Assembly (NCBI GenBank): GCA_964586425.1
Contig: CAZPHI010000055.1
Span: 1-13,649, forward strand
DNA length: 13,649 nucleotides
From: CAZPHI01 sp964586425
Lineage (GTDB): Bacteria > Bacillota > Clostridia > Lachnospirales > Lachnospiraceae
Reading direction: 5' to 3'
The notes under the pieces were generated by a model. The model saw only the letters and a program-made list of their open reading frames with translations, was not told the origin of the DNA and searched no databases. The first letter of the stretch is position 1; every line of letters starts with the position of its first letter. A program made the translations under genes and the position numbers. Below, one piece after another: positions 7,683 to 13,649 of this stretch.

Positions 7683-9074
7683 CTAGAAGCGGAAGTATAA
7701 GAACGGATTACTAGCTGATGTGAATACTCTGTAGATTGAAACCCAGAATACTGCAAGTAGAATAATCGTAACCAAGAATGTCTTTTTATACTTTGCATAT
7801 AACTTTCTTGGAGATGAGAACGAGAAAAGTATCGCCAATATAAAGAAGAACCAGTATCTTCCCAATGCTGTTATGTAATCATTTTTACTAACATACTCGA
7901 ATGACATATTCGTTAAAAATGGGAATAATTTTGCAAAATATATTCCAATATCACTAAGCTTTTCAAGACCGAATACAACCCAGCTTAACGGAATTACCAA
8001 TATCATGCATATATGTCCCAATGCTTGAGATTTGTCCAATATCTTCTTAAATCCTAACTTTTCAATTGTAAGCAGCACAAAGAATATTACGCCCCAGATA
8101 ACAAAGTTCCAGCTTGCTCCATGCCATAACCCTGTTAATGACCATACAACGAACATATTGAATATTGTTCTTACCTGACCTTTTCTATTACCGCCAAGTG
8201 GAATATATACGTAATCTCTAAACCATGTACTTAATGTTATATGCCATCTTCTCCAAAAATCCGTTACTGATGTCGCCATATATGGATCATTAAAATTCTC
8301 AGGAAGCGTAAAACCAAGCATCTTTCCCAATCCAATAGCCATCAGTGAATATCCATAAAAATCGAAGTAAATCTGGAATGTATAAGCAAACATTGCAATC
8401 CAAGCTATTGGTGTAGATATACTCTCAATACCATACATCTGTGTTGAATTCCAACACATTCCCATAATATTGGCTATTATCATCTTCGAGCCAAGTCCTA
8501 ACGTGAATGTTCTAATTCCATCTTGGAATTTGTCAAGAGAATGGCTTCTATTATGTATCTGCTTTGCAACATCTGTATATAATACAATTGGGCCCGCAAT
8601 TAACTGTGGGAACATACACAGATACACGCCAAGATTAATGAGATTTCTCTCGGCTTTTGTCTTATCTTTATATACATCAATTACGTATGAAACTATCTGG
8701 AATGTATAGAATGATATGCCAAGTGGTAATGTTAATCCACTTTCAATTCCTGTAAAGAACTTGAAGTATTTGAATACAAATAACAACCCAAAATTATATA
8801 TAAGCATTGCAATGAGCAAAAACATTTTCCTTTTGCTACATATTACATGCTCTTTTTTCTCCATCTGCTTATAAACTTCTATTATTAACGCAATTCCATA
8901 GTTAACAAGTAGCGAAAGAATTATCAGCGGAACGTATTTCCATTCACCTAAAGCATAGAACACTATACTTCCTGCAAACAGTACTATATTCTTAAATCGT
9001 TTTGGTACCGCATAATAAATCAGCAAAAATACTGGTAAAAAATAAAATATAAATTCTTTACTACAAAATAGCAT
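7683..9074 (-). CDS. MBOAT family O-acyltransferase (AlgI/DltB-like)
   Basis: A 463-residue polytopic membrane protein, the normal length for AlgI-type MBOAT enzymes. It has about eleven hydrophobic segments. Typical landmarks are LGISFYTFQIVSYVIDVY (118-135), PQLIAGPIV (156-164), FDFYGYS (237-243), FWRRWHITLSTWFRDYVYIP (273-292) with conserved H278, and the active-site GLWHGASWNF with H318. The family moves acyl groups, usually acetyl from acetyl-CoA, across the membrane to a partner that modifies alginate, cellulose, peptidoglycan or teichoic acids. The downstream SGNH hydrolase is the likely partner. The ATG at 9074 has AAGGAG (9081-9086) six bases upstream. The acceptor polymer is not encoded here, so the substrate is open. 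No D-alanine ligase or carrier gene is present, so a full dlt operon is not supported. Confidence 0.95.
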   Translation of the reverse strand: MLFCSKEFIFYFLPVFLLIYYAVPKRFKNIVLFAGSIVFYALGEWKYVPLIILSLLVNYGIALIIEVYKQMEKKEHVICSKRKMFLLIAMLIYNFGLLFVFKYFKFFTGIESGLTLPLGISFYTFQIVSYVIDVYKDKTKAERNLINLGVYLCMFPQLIAGPIVLYTDVAKQIHNRSHSLDKFQDGIRTFTLGLGSKMIIANIMGMCWNSTQMYGIESISTPIAWIAMFAYTFQIYFDFYGYSLMAIGLGKMLGFTLPENFNDPYMATSVTDFWRRWHITLSTWFRDYVYIPLGGNRKGQVRTIFNMFVVWSLTGLWHGASWNFVIWGVIFFVLLTIEKLGFKKILDKSQALGHICMILVIPLSWVVFGLEKLSDIGIYFAKLFPFLTNMSFEYVSKNDYITALGRYWFFFILAILFSFSSPRKLYAKYKKTFLVTIILLAVFWVSIYRVFTSASNPFLYFRF

Positions 9075-9106
9075 TATCTTCTCCTTATGTTACTCAACCT
9101 CATATT

Positions 9107-9469
9107 TTAATCTGGCATACTATCGTGAATCTTCACAAATTCAGGATATACCTTGGTAAATGTCTTTATCAATTCTGGATCAAACTGTTTGCCAGCCTGT
9201 GATACTATCTCATTATAAGCATCATCTGTCGACCATGCTGACTTATATGATCTTTTGCTAACTAAAGCATCGAATACATCTGCTATAGACATAATTCTAC
9301 TATAATAATCTATATCCTCACCTTTTACATGGGCATAGCCATTACCATCCCATCTTTCATGATGATTCAGTGCTATCTGTGCTGCAATCTGCATGGTTCT
9401 ACCTGGCGAGTTCTTTAATAACTCATATCCATAGACTGTATGTTTTTTTAATAATCTCATATTCTTCAT
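9107..9469 (-). CDS. HD-GYP protein, C-terminal part
   Basis: This is a 120-residue frame that carries the second half of the HD-GYP core: HTVYGYELLKN, NHHERWDGNGYAH (36-47) and the metal-site aspartate in SIADVFDALVSKRSY. The GYP triplet is GYA here and the loop after it is one residue short of the usual form. The apparent start (ATG at 9469) lies inside the upstream frame with no ribosome site in front of it, so it is unlikely to be translated on its own unless coupled by frameshifting. The MBOAT gene begins 32 bases downstream. Confidence 0.8.
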   Translation of the reverse strand: MKNMRLLKKHTVYGYELLKNSPGRTMQIAAQIALNHHERWDGNGYAHVKGEDIDYYSRIMSIADVFDALVSKRSYKSAWSTDDAYNEIVSQAGKQFDPELIKTFTKVYPEFVKIHDSMPD

Positions 9470-10289
9470 CCGTTAGCTTTCCTGGCTTATCAAGTATCTC
9501 ACTAGGAATATTAAGTTTGCCCACATCATGCATCATTGAAGCGATGACAAGACATTCCTTTTCATTACCTTTAATTCCTAATTCATCTGCCATAGCCTTC
9601 ATATATAACGAAACTCTTTTTACATGCTGTCCTGTCTGACCTGATTTGGACTCACACATCTCGGCAAATGCTTTGATTAGCTCTTCTTGCGTGTGATACA
9701 TATCTCTCGAATAATTGAAAATCCCGCGCAGCATAATATAATTATGATTTGTCTCGAATATAAAGGCGTATATAAATGCTACATAAATTATCAGCCTTGG
9801 CACAAGCCCGTATACGATAATATCTCTCATATTCGTAAACGGTTCCTCAGGATTAACTCCGAGATAATAGCTTGCTATATGAGATATGACCATAACGATT
9901 AACGTTCCGAACATAACTTTTTTAATAAGAGGCTTATTACCGTATATATTAAAAACAATTACTGGGAACATAAACAATATAATTACATGAAATGTTAAAA
10001 ATGAATACAATATCATTATATTCAAAAGAATTAAAATCGCTGATATATATGCATACTGCAAATCCTTAATCTTTTTATTCCTATAATAAAAATATAATAC
10101 GATTGGGCCGCCAAACAATAATGTTGTTGATATCGCTGTAATAATCATTGCTGATTTTTCTACAACAAATATACCTGCAATATTAAGGATACCCACCAGT
10201 CCAAAGAATGCGAGTACCATCGCGCATGCTTTTGCTACAAAGCAATTACAACTTTCATATTCTCTTTTGTATATTGACTCAAAATCCAT
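9423..10289 (-). CDS. HD-GYP protein, N-terminal part (membrane sensor plus HD motif)
   Basis: This is a 288-residue frame. Residues ~21-180 hold about six membrane helices with short loops and no known ligand-binding domain, followed by a linker (NYSRDMYHTQEELIKAFAEM) that would connect to the catalytic core. The HD domain begins with QHVKRVS (H222) and MMHDVGKLNIP (H254, D255). The frame then runs into TYSLWI and stops, losing the HHExxDGxGY half of the active site, so this product alone should be inactive as a phosphodiesterase. The ATG at 10289 follows AGGAG (10300-10304) by ten bases. It lies 36 bases after the symporter gene, with no terminator between, so it should be co-transcribed. 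Confidence 0.85.
   Translation of the reverse strand: MDFESIYKREYESCNCFVAKACAMVLAFFGLVGILNIAGIFVVEKSAMIITAISTTLLFGGPIVLYFYYRNKKIKDLQYAYISAILILLNIMILYSFLTFHVIILFMFPVIVFNIYGNKPLIKKVMFGTLIVMVISHIASYYLGVNPEEPFTNMRDIIVYGLVPRLIIYVAFIYAFIFETNHNYIMLRGIFNYSRDMYHTQEELIKAFAEMCESKSGQTGQHVKRVSLYMKAMADELGIKGNEKECLVIASMMHDVGKLNIPSEILDKPGKLTDEEYEIIKKTYSLWI
9443..9449 (-). other. Seven-base poly-A run at the HD-GYP frameshift
   Basis: On the coding strand seven A follow ATTATT and precede CATACA. Six A would keep the HD-GYP frame. The change needed is +1 (skip one base), so this is not the usual -1 slippery heptamer in the zero frame. Loss of one A by polymerase slippage in transcription or replication would restore the gene. 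Confidence 0.75.
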
Positions 10290-10325
10290 AAGTGCTTCAC
10301 TCCTTACGTATAATGAATTTTATAA

Positions 10326-11648
10326 TTAACCAATCCCTCCAAGAATTATACCTAGTATTAACACCAGAATGCAAACAGGAACATACACAAATTTCGACAA
10401 ATAGTACATCTTATCTGAAAATGTTTTGTTGCTGCCTTTACTTATCTGTCCAATTGTATACTTCTTATCGCAAACCCAGAAGAACATAATTCCTGCAAGA
10501 CCCGCACCCAGTGGACATATATAGATTGATAGTACATCCATCCAGTCTGATACAATTCCCTGAATTAGAATTGATACTATAATACCTATCGCACCAACAA
10601 TTATACATGCTGGCTTTCTATCTAATTTTAATTTTTCTTGAAGTGTGGCAATCGGTGCTTCATACAGGTTAATAAGTGACGTCATACCACCGCAAAGAAC
10701 TGCTACGAAGAATATAATAGCAAATACAATTCCACCTGGCATCGATTTAATCAGGTTAGGCAGATATATAAATAGTAGACCTGGACCGCCCTGATTAAGC
10801 TGTGCACCAGTCGTTGCCATTGCAGGTATTATAACAAGAGCAGCAAGCATCGCTGCCAATGTATCAAAGAATGCCACTCTTCTCGCTGCTGCTGGAATAT
10901 TCTCCTTATCAGACAGATATGAACCATAGATCAACGTTCCACTTCCTGCTACAGAAAGTGAGAAGAATGCCTGTCCTAAAGCGAATATCCAGGTCTTAGG
11001 ATTAGCTAATGCATCCAAATCGATCCTAAATATATATTTGTATCCGTCAATTGCACCTGGCTGAAAAGCAACATATACACCCATAATCACAAATAAAAAG
11101 AAGAATATTGGCATCATTACTTTATTAGCTTTTTCAATTCCACTTCCAACACCAAACATCAGAATAACTATACTTAATACTAATGCCAAAATCTGCCATG
11201 AATTATTACCATAAGCAGATGCCATATTAGAGAAATTCTCACCAAATCCATTCACATCTGTTGGTGATAAAGTTGCTCCTGTTAATGTTCCTACTGTATA
11301 CTTGAGAATCCACCCCATTACAACTGTATAGCCAATTGCCATAGCAAGCGAACCAATTACAGGTATAAAGCCTATTGCCTCTCCTATTCTTTTCTTGCCT
11401 CTTGTTTCACAGGCGCTGGCAAATGCATCTATAGGCCCTGACTTTGTGGCTCTACCAAAGCCCATCTCACCTATAACACCCGTACTACCTATTAGAATTA
11501 CAAATATAATATATGGAATAAGGAATGAGCCTCCGCCATAAAGTGATACTCTCGTTGAGAACATCCAGATGTTACCCATACCTACTGCAGAACCTATACA
11601 AGCTAGTATAAATCCCCATTTTCCGCTAAATGAATCTCTTTTTTTCAA
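10326..11648 (-). CDS. Sodium-dependent transporter, SNF (neurotransmitter:sodium symporter) family
   Basis: A 440-residue membrane protein of the LeuT/MhsT type, which imports amino acids or related amines with Na+. The helix 1 signature CIGSAVGMGNIWMF (17-30) contains the unwound substrate- and Na+-binding segment, followed by the GGGSFLIPY motif (38-46) and GEMGFGRATKSGP in the loop after helix 2. The length and about eleven helices match the short bacterial subgroup. The frame begins with TTG (11648-11646), eight bases after AGGAG (11657-11661). An ATG three bases further upstream is out of frame and stops after two codons. It appears to head the - strand series, with a candidate promoter at 11682-11710. 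The substrate cannot be assigned. Confidence 0.95.
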   Translation of the reverse strand: MKKRDSFSGKWGFILACIGSAVGMGNIWMFSTRVSLYGGGSFLIPYIIFVILIGSTGVIGEMGFGRATKSGPIDAFASACETRGKKRIGEAIGFIPVIGSLAMAIGYTVVMGWILKYTVGTLTGATLSPTDVNGFGENFSNMASAYGNNSWQILALVLSIVILMFGVGSGIEKANKVMMPIFFFLFVIMGVYVAFQPGAIDGYKYIFRIDLDALANPKTWIFALGQAFFSLSVAGSGTLIYGSYLSDKENIPAAARRVAFFDTLAAMLAALVIIPAMATTGAQLNQGGPGLLFIYLPNLIKSMPGGIVFAIIFFVAVLCGGMTSLINLYEAPIATLQEKLKLDRKPACIIVGAIGIIVSILIQGIVSDWMDVLSIYICPLGAGLAGIMFFWVCDKKYTIGQISKGSNKTFSDKMYYLSKFVYVPVCILVLILGIILGGIG

Positions 11649-11681
11649 AACATTGTCTCCTATACTTTTTACTATTAATAT

Positions 11682-11710
11682 ATTCTAACGTGTATACTGC
11701 TAATTGTCTA
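11682..11710 (-). promoter_or_regulatory. Candidate sigma-70-type promoter for the - strand series
   Basis: On the - strand TAGACA (11710-11705) and TAGAAT (11687-11682) are separated by exactly 17 bases, and each matches its consensus at five of six positions. The start site would be about 30 bases before the symporter TTG codon. The upstream DNA is very AT-rich, with eight A in a row, which could act as an UP element. Confidence 0.5.
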
Positions 11711-11802
11711 ATACTTTATTATATTTATATATTGTAAGTTTTTTTTATTAATCTTCACATTCATTTATTTTAATAGTAAAATAGAGATATTAACGTAATA
11801 AA

Positions 11803-11840
11803 GCCCCGCTAACGCCTGATTTACTAGCCGTTAACGGGGT
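11803..11840. terminator. Intrinsic terminator after the DUF2325 gene
   Basis: CCCCGCTAACG (11804-11814) pairs with CGTTAACGGGG (11829-11839) with one C-A mismatch, giving a GC-rich stem around a 14-base loop. On the - strand it is followed by CTTTATTA, a modest T-tract, 27 bases after the DUF2325 stop. On the + strand it is followed by TTTGTTTATTT. It should isolate the symporter promoter from upstream transcription. Confidence 0.7.
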
Positions 11841-11866
11841 TTGTTTATTTGCTGTTTGCTTGTTAT

Positions 11867-12154
11867 TTATTCACAACATTCACTCAAAATATGTGTCAAT
11901 GCATTACCACTGCTCGTATGGCATCTTACCACTTGTGCATTGCATCTTTCAGCCTCGGTGACAGCACATTTGACCATCTTATGAGACACTGTATTTGTAA
12001 AGAGAACTATTAGATCTGGCGAGCCAATCTGTTCACTTAGATTACCACTCATCTGTGTAAAGACCTTCATCTTACATTTGAAATCTTTGCCGATTTTCTT
12101 ATATTGCGCTACCATCCTATCATGTAGCTGTGTTATCTTGCTTTTTGTTGCCAC
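11867..12154 (-). CDS. DUF2325 domain protein with replaced N-terminus
   Basis: A 95-residue soluble protein. From H11 onward (HDRMVAQYKKIGKDFKCKMK, then SPDLIVLFTNTVSHKMVKCA and QVVRCHTSSGNAL) it fits the small DUF2325 family common in Clostridia, whose function is unknown. Family members, as I recall them, begin with a short beta strand and a Gly-Gly motif (VIVGG type) directly before this point. Here that part is missing and residues 1-10 (MATKSKITQL) are instead an out-of-frame reading of a lipoprotein signal sequence. The start is GTG at 12154 and has no ribosome site, and upstream in the same frame stops occur at once. The gene is therefore probably poorly translated or dead. A downstream ATG at 12115 is the only other start near the intact part. 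Confidence 0.6.
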   Translation of the reverse strand: MATKSKITQLHDRMVAQYKKIGKDFKCKMKVFTQMSGNLSEQIGSPDLIVLFTNTVSHKMVKCAVTEAERCNAQVVRCHTSSGNALTHILSECCE

Positions 12155-12217
12155 AGCCTGTGAATACTGTTGCTACAAACATTGTCGTTACGATTATTGC
12201 AACTAATTTTTTTTCAT
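12123..12217 (-). pseudogene. Relic of a lipoprotein gene 5' end (signal peptide)
   Basis: An ATG at 12217-12215 follows AGGAG (12227-12231) by nine bases and then eight A, reading MKKN-stop. With one more A the same DNA reads MKKKLVAIIV, TTMFVATVFTGC and GNKKQDNTAT, a classical Gram-positive lipoprotein signal: basic start, hydrophobic core, lipobox-like FTGC, polar Asn/Lys tail. This frame ends at TGA just where DUF2325 homology begins, so the rest of the lipoprotein gene is gone. The lipobox position -3 is Phe, slightly off the usual Leu/Val/Ile. Confidence 0.6.
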
Positions 12218-12286
12218 AATGATTCTCTCCTTTGTATTTTATCTGTTCAATACATAGACAGGATAAATTGATTTATTTCACTAGTT

Positions 12287-12838
12287 TTATTTTAACTTCA
12301 ATAGCTTACAATTCTCAATCTTTTCACTCCAAAACTTTTCAATTGGCCAATCTCTTATTTGACAAATTATGCTCAAATTCATTACTCCATGTCCAACAAT
12401 CAATATATCTTTTCCCTCTATTAATGCAGGTTCAACAATCTCTTTAATAAATTCTCCTGTTCTTGAAAAAAGATTATCTAAACTTTCACCATTTTTCACA
12501 GGAATTGTATATTTTTCTGGATGATAAAAAAGTACATTTATTGGGCAATCGGGAAATTGAAAACTATTTTCAATTCCTTCATATATTCCAAACCCCATTT
12601 CAGTCAATCGTTCATCAACCATAATTGGAATATTCCTGTTTTTACATATTATTTCTGCAGTTTCTTTCGCACGGCACAAAGGAGAACAGTAGACTACATC
12701 AAAATTAAAGTTGCTATATTCTTTTGCAGCATTTTGCGCCATTTTTCTTCCAGTTTCATTTAATGGTATATCAGTTCTTCCCTGAAGTTTATGCTTTTCA
12801 TTCCACTCAGTTTTTCCATGTCTCATAATATATAACAT
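12287..12838 (-). CDS. Histidine phosphatase family protein (phosphoglycerate mutase-like)
   Basis: A 183-residue cytoplasmic protein of the branch-2-like phosphatase superfamily. The phospho-acceptor is H7 in the RHGKTEWN motif. R21 follows in LQGRTDIPLN, then R56 in CSPLCRAKETA, the acid/base E80 in LTEMGFGIYEG, and H150 in ILIVGHGVMN. The length is that of CobC/GpmB-type phosphatases, somewhat short. Substrates range from sugar phosphates to nucleotides and cannot be assigned here. The ATG at 12838 has AAAGGA (12845-12850) six bases upstream. It stands alone between decayed genes, with no partner and no clear terminator in the 69 bases before the lipoprotein relic. The frame and all catalytic residues are intact. 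Confidence 0.93.
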   Translation of the reverse strand: MLYIMRHGKTEWNEKHKLQGRTDIPLNETGRKMAQNAAKEYSNFNFDVVYCSPLCRAKETAEIICKNRNIPIMVDERLTEMGFGIYEGIENSFQFPDCPINVLFYHPEKYTIPVKNGESLDNLFSRTGEFIKEIVEPALIEGKDILIVGHGVMNLSIICQIRDWPIEKFWSEKIENCKLLKLK

Positions 12839-13045
12839 AATTTATCCTTTCTTCTATGCAATAAAGTTTACAACAGCATGTAACAAATCATATTTTACCC
12901 AATTGAATTATGAACAATAATCGGGTATCCTCTATGTCTTCCATATACGCAAACCTTTTGCAGAATTATTCGAATATTCGGATTGACAACATTTCAATTT
13001 TATTGCAGTATTGGAATATAGAAACGAAGTTTACTACCGTACAGT

Positions 13046-13420
13046 CTATGACTCAAGCGGCTTACTCGTTTCTTTTTTTATTGTCACAACATCATACAAA
13101 TATAACTTTCCATCTGTCTTTTCTTCAAATGCAATCTGGCGTACTTCCATGGAATTTATCTTTTCATAAAGTAATGATGCATTCGCCATGTACTTTCTCA
13201 TCTCAACAAATGTTTTCATAATTCCAATACTGACATTTATTGCAACATCACTACGAAGAACAGCCGAAAGCATTGCAATACCCTGTTCTGTAAAAACATA
13301 AGGTAAATTTCTTTTAACAGCTTCATTTAATCTTTTTGTCTTGACTTGATAAAGAATAGCAATATCCGTATCTAGCATTACTTGTTTTCCCCGCACAACA
13401 TATATTAGGTTCTGTAGCAC
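13046..13420 (-). pseudogene. ORF6N domain protein, internally deleted and C-terminally truncated
   Basis: The 124-residue frame begins with the ORF6N core IYVVRGKQVMLDTDIAILYQ and KTKRLNEAVKRN (about 6-38), then jumps straight to LPYVFTEQGIAMLSAVLRSD (39-58) and IGIMKTFVEMRKYM. In normal members some 40 residues (the FPE.F.FQL and GGR.. segments) lie between KRN and the PY.FTEQG motif, so an in-frame internal deletion at about 13307 is evident. After EEKTDGK near residue 104 the sequence no longer resembles the family, and the frame ends at TAG about half way to normal length. The start is GTG with no ribosome site. ORF6N is a DNA-binding or antirepressor-type domain of phages and mobile elements. 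It lies 11 bases after the KilA-N-like gene. Confidence 0.75.
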
Positions 13421-13431
13421 TTTAGTTTTTT

Positions 13432-13649
13432 TTACTTTTCACCCTTATCAATCCCTTCTGGTGTAAAGTTCCCTGGCAAATTATCCATATTCAGTGACTG
13501 CATTGTCTTCATCTGCTTTACTGCAAGTTCACGCAATAATACCAGTCTTTCTGACATTGGTGTTCCTTTATCAATCAAAATGGCATTATAGCTCTCCATA
13601 TTTGCAAGTACCAACAATTGATCTATTCCAGCATAGTCACGCATATTGC
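13432..13649 (-). CDS. KilA-N-type phage protein, C-terminal end (partial)
   Basis: The frame is open to the right edge; the first Met (13644) is not necessarily the start. The visible ~72 residues, RDYAGIDQLLVLANMESYNA then LIDKGTPMSERLVLLRELAV and QMKTM, resemble the C-terminal tail of phage-type KilA-N domain proteins, in which DYA..DQL..LANLE.....I..G...ERL..L..IA..QM is typical. The DNA-binding KilA-N domain itself would lie outside the window. The C-terminus ends normally with TAA. Together with the ORF6N remnant next to it, this suggests a small phage-derived module. The family call rests on the tail only. Confidence 0.55.
   Translation of the reverse strand, partial: NMRDYAGIDQLLVLANMESYNAILIDKGTPMSERLVLLRELAVKQMKTMQSLNMDNLPGNFTPEGIDKGEK

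Larger units (their letters stand above)
9107..10289 (-). pseudogene. HD-GYP domain membrane protein, split by a one-base frameshift
   Basis: The two frames at 9423-10289 and 9107-9469 together make one full protein of about 390 residues: an N-terminal membrane region of six or so helices and a C-terminal HD-GYP domain, the class that hydrolyses cyclic-di-GMP. They join at a run of seven A on the coding strand (9443-9449). Deleting one A turns EEYEIIKKTYSLWI-stop into EEYEIIKKHTVYGYELL, which matches the family consensus. Both halves look well preserved, so the break is recent, a sequence error, or a reversible slippage event. Confidence 0.8.

Noticed and set aside
7683..9074. Assignment of the MBOAT gene as dltB of a D-alanylation operon
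   Set aside because: No dltA, dltC or dltD genes are adjacent; the partner is a membrane-anchored SGNH protein, so AlgI-like O-acylation fits better.
9443..9449. Programmed -1 ribosomal frameshifting at the poly-A run
   Set aside because: The frame change needed is +1, and the A AAA AAC heptamer is not in the correct register for -1 slippage.
12971..12980. 10-bp palindrome CGAATATTCG
   Set aside because: It is in a gene-poor AT-rich gap with no promoter or gene clearly linked to it; a single short palindrome like this can occur by chance.
12983..12988. TTGACA resembling a -35 box on the + strand
   Set aside because: There is no good -10 at 16-18 bases and no + strand gene downstream.
12842..13045. 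Possible remnant of the ORF6N C-terminus downstream of its stop
   Set aside because: Reading the - strand frames here gave no recognisable ORF6N tail, only short frames such as one ending HRGYPIIVHNSIG.

Overview
The window looks like chromosomal DNA from a low-GC Firmicute, most likely a Lachnospiraceae/Clostridia gut or rumen anaerobe. This is inferred from AT-rich codon use, strong AGGAGG-type ribosome binding sites, TTG and GTG starts, a ferredoxin-type aldo/keto reductase, a DUF2325 protein and the general gene style. No rRNA or other phylogenetic marker is present, so the placement is an inference.

Layout. The left edge (1-1014) is the 3' part of a DDE transposase gene, so an insertion sequence abuts the region. 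A short AT-rich gap holds a weak 49-codon ORF, a good sigma-70-type promoter and a perfect 9-bp inverted repeat over its -10 and start region. These lead into a MATE multidrug/Na+ exporter gene on the + strand (1302-2651). A strong hairpin terminator (2701-2742) separates it from a convergent block on the - strand.

The - strand block runs from 11648 down to 2744 as one tightly spaced series with gaps of 32-42 nt or overlaps: SNF-family Na+-dependent symporter, membrane-anchored HD-GYP protein (broken by a one-base frameshift), MBOAT O-acyltransferase, membrane-anchored SGNH hydrolase, aldo/keto reductase with a 2x[4Fe-4S] tail, ABC ATPase, ABC-2-like permease and a second MATE transporter. 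A candidate promoter lies at 11682-11710 and the only strong terminator seen is at 2701-2742. The MBOAT/SGNH pair suggests O-acylation of an envelope or exported polysaccharide. The HD-GYP gene next to it suggests a link to cyclic-di-GMP. The ABC ATPase, permease and MATE gene overlap and are probably translationally coupled as an export module.

The right end (11803-13649) is decayed. It has a terminator, a DUF2325 gene whose 5' end has been replaced out of frame by a relic lipoprotein signal peptide, an intact histidine-phosphatase gene, an ORF6N-domain gene with an internal deletion and a lost C-terminus, and the C-terminal end of a probable KilA-N protein running off the edge. The last two are typical phage-derived DNA-binding genes, so this end is probably a prophage or mobile-element remnant. 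The 207 bases between the ORF6N remnant and the phosphatase gene (12839-13045) hold nothing I can recognise.

I found no CRISPR array, tRNA or rRNA, and no convincing new multi-gene system. The most unusual signals are two reading frames broken at poly-A runs (9443-9449 and 12207-12214), the lipoprotein/DUF2325 chimera, the ORF6N internal deletion, and the operator-like palindrome before the first MATE gene.
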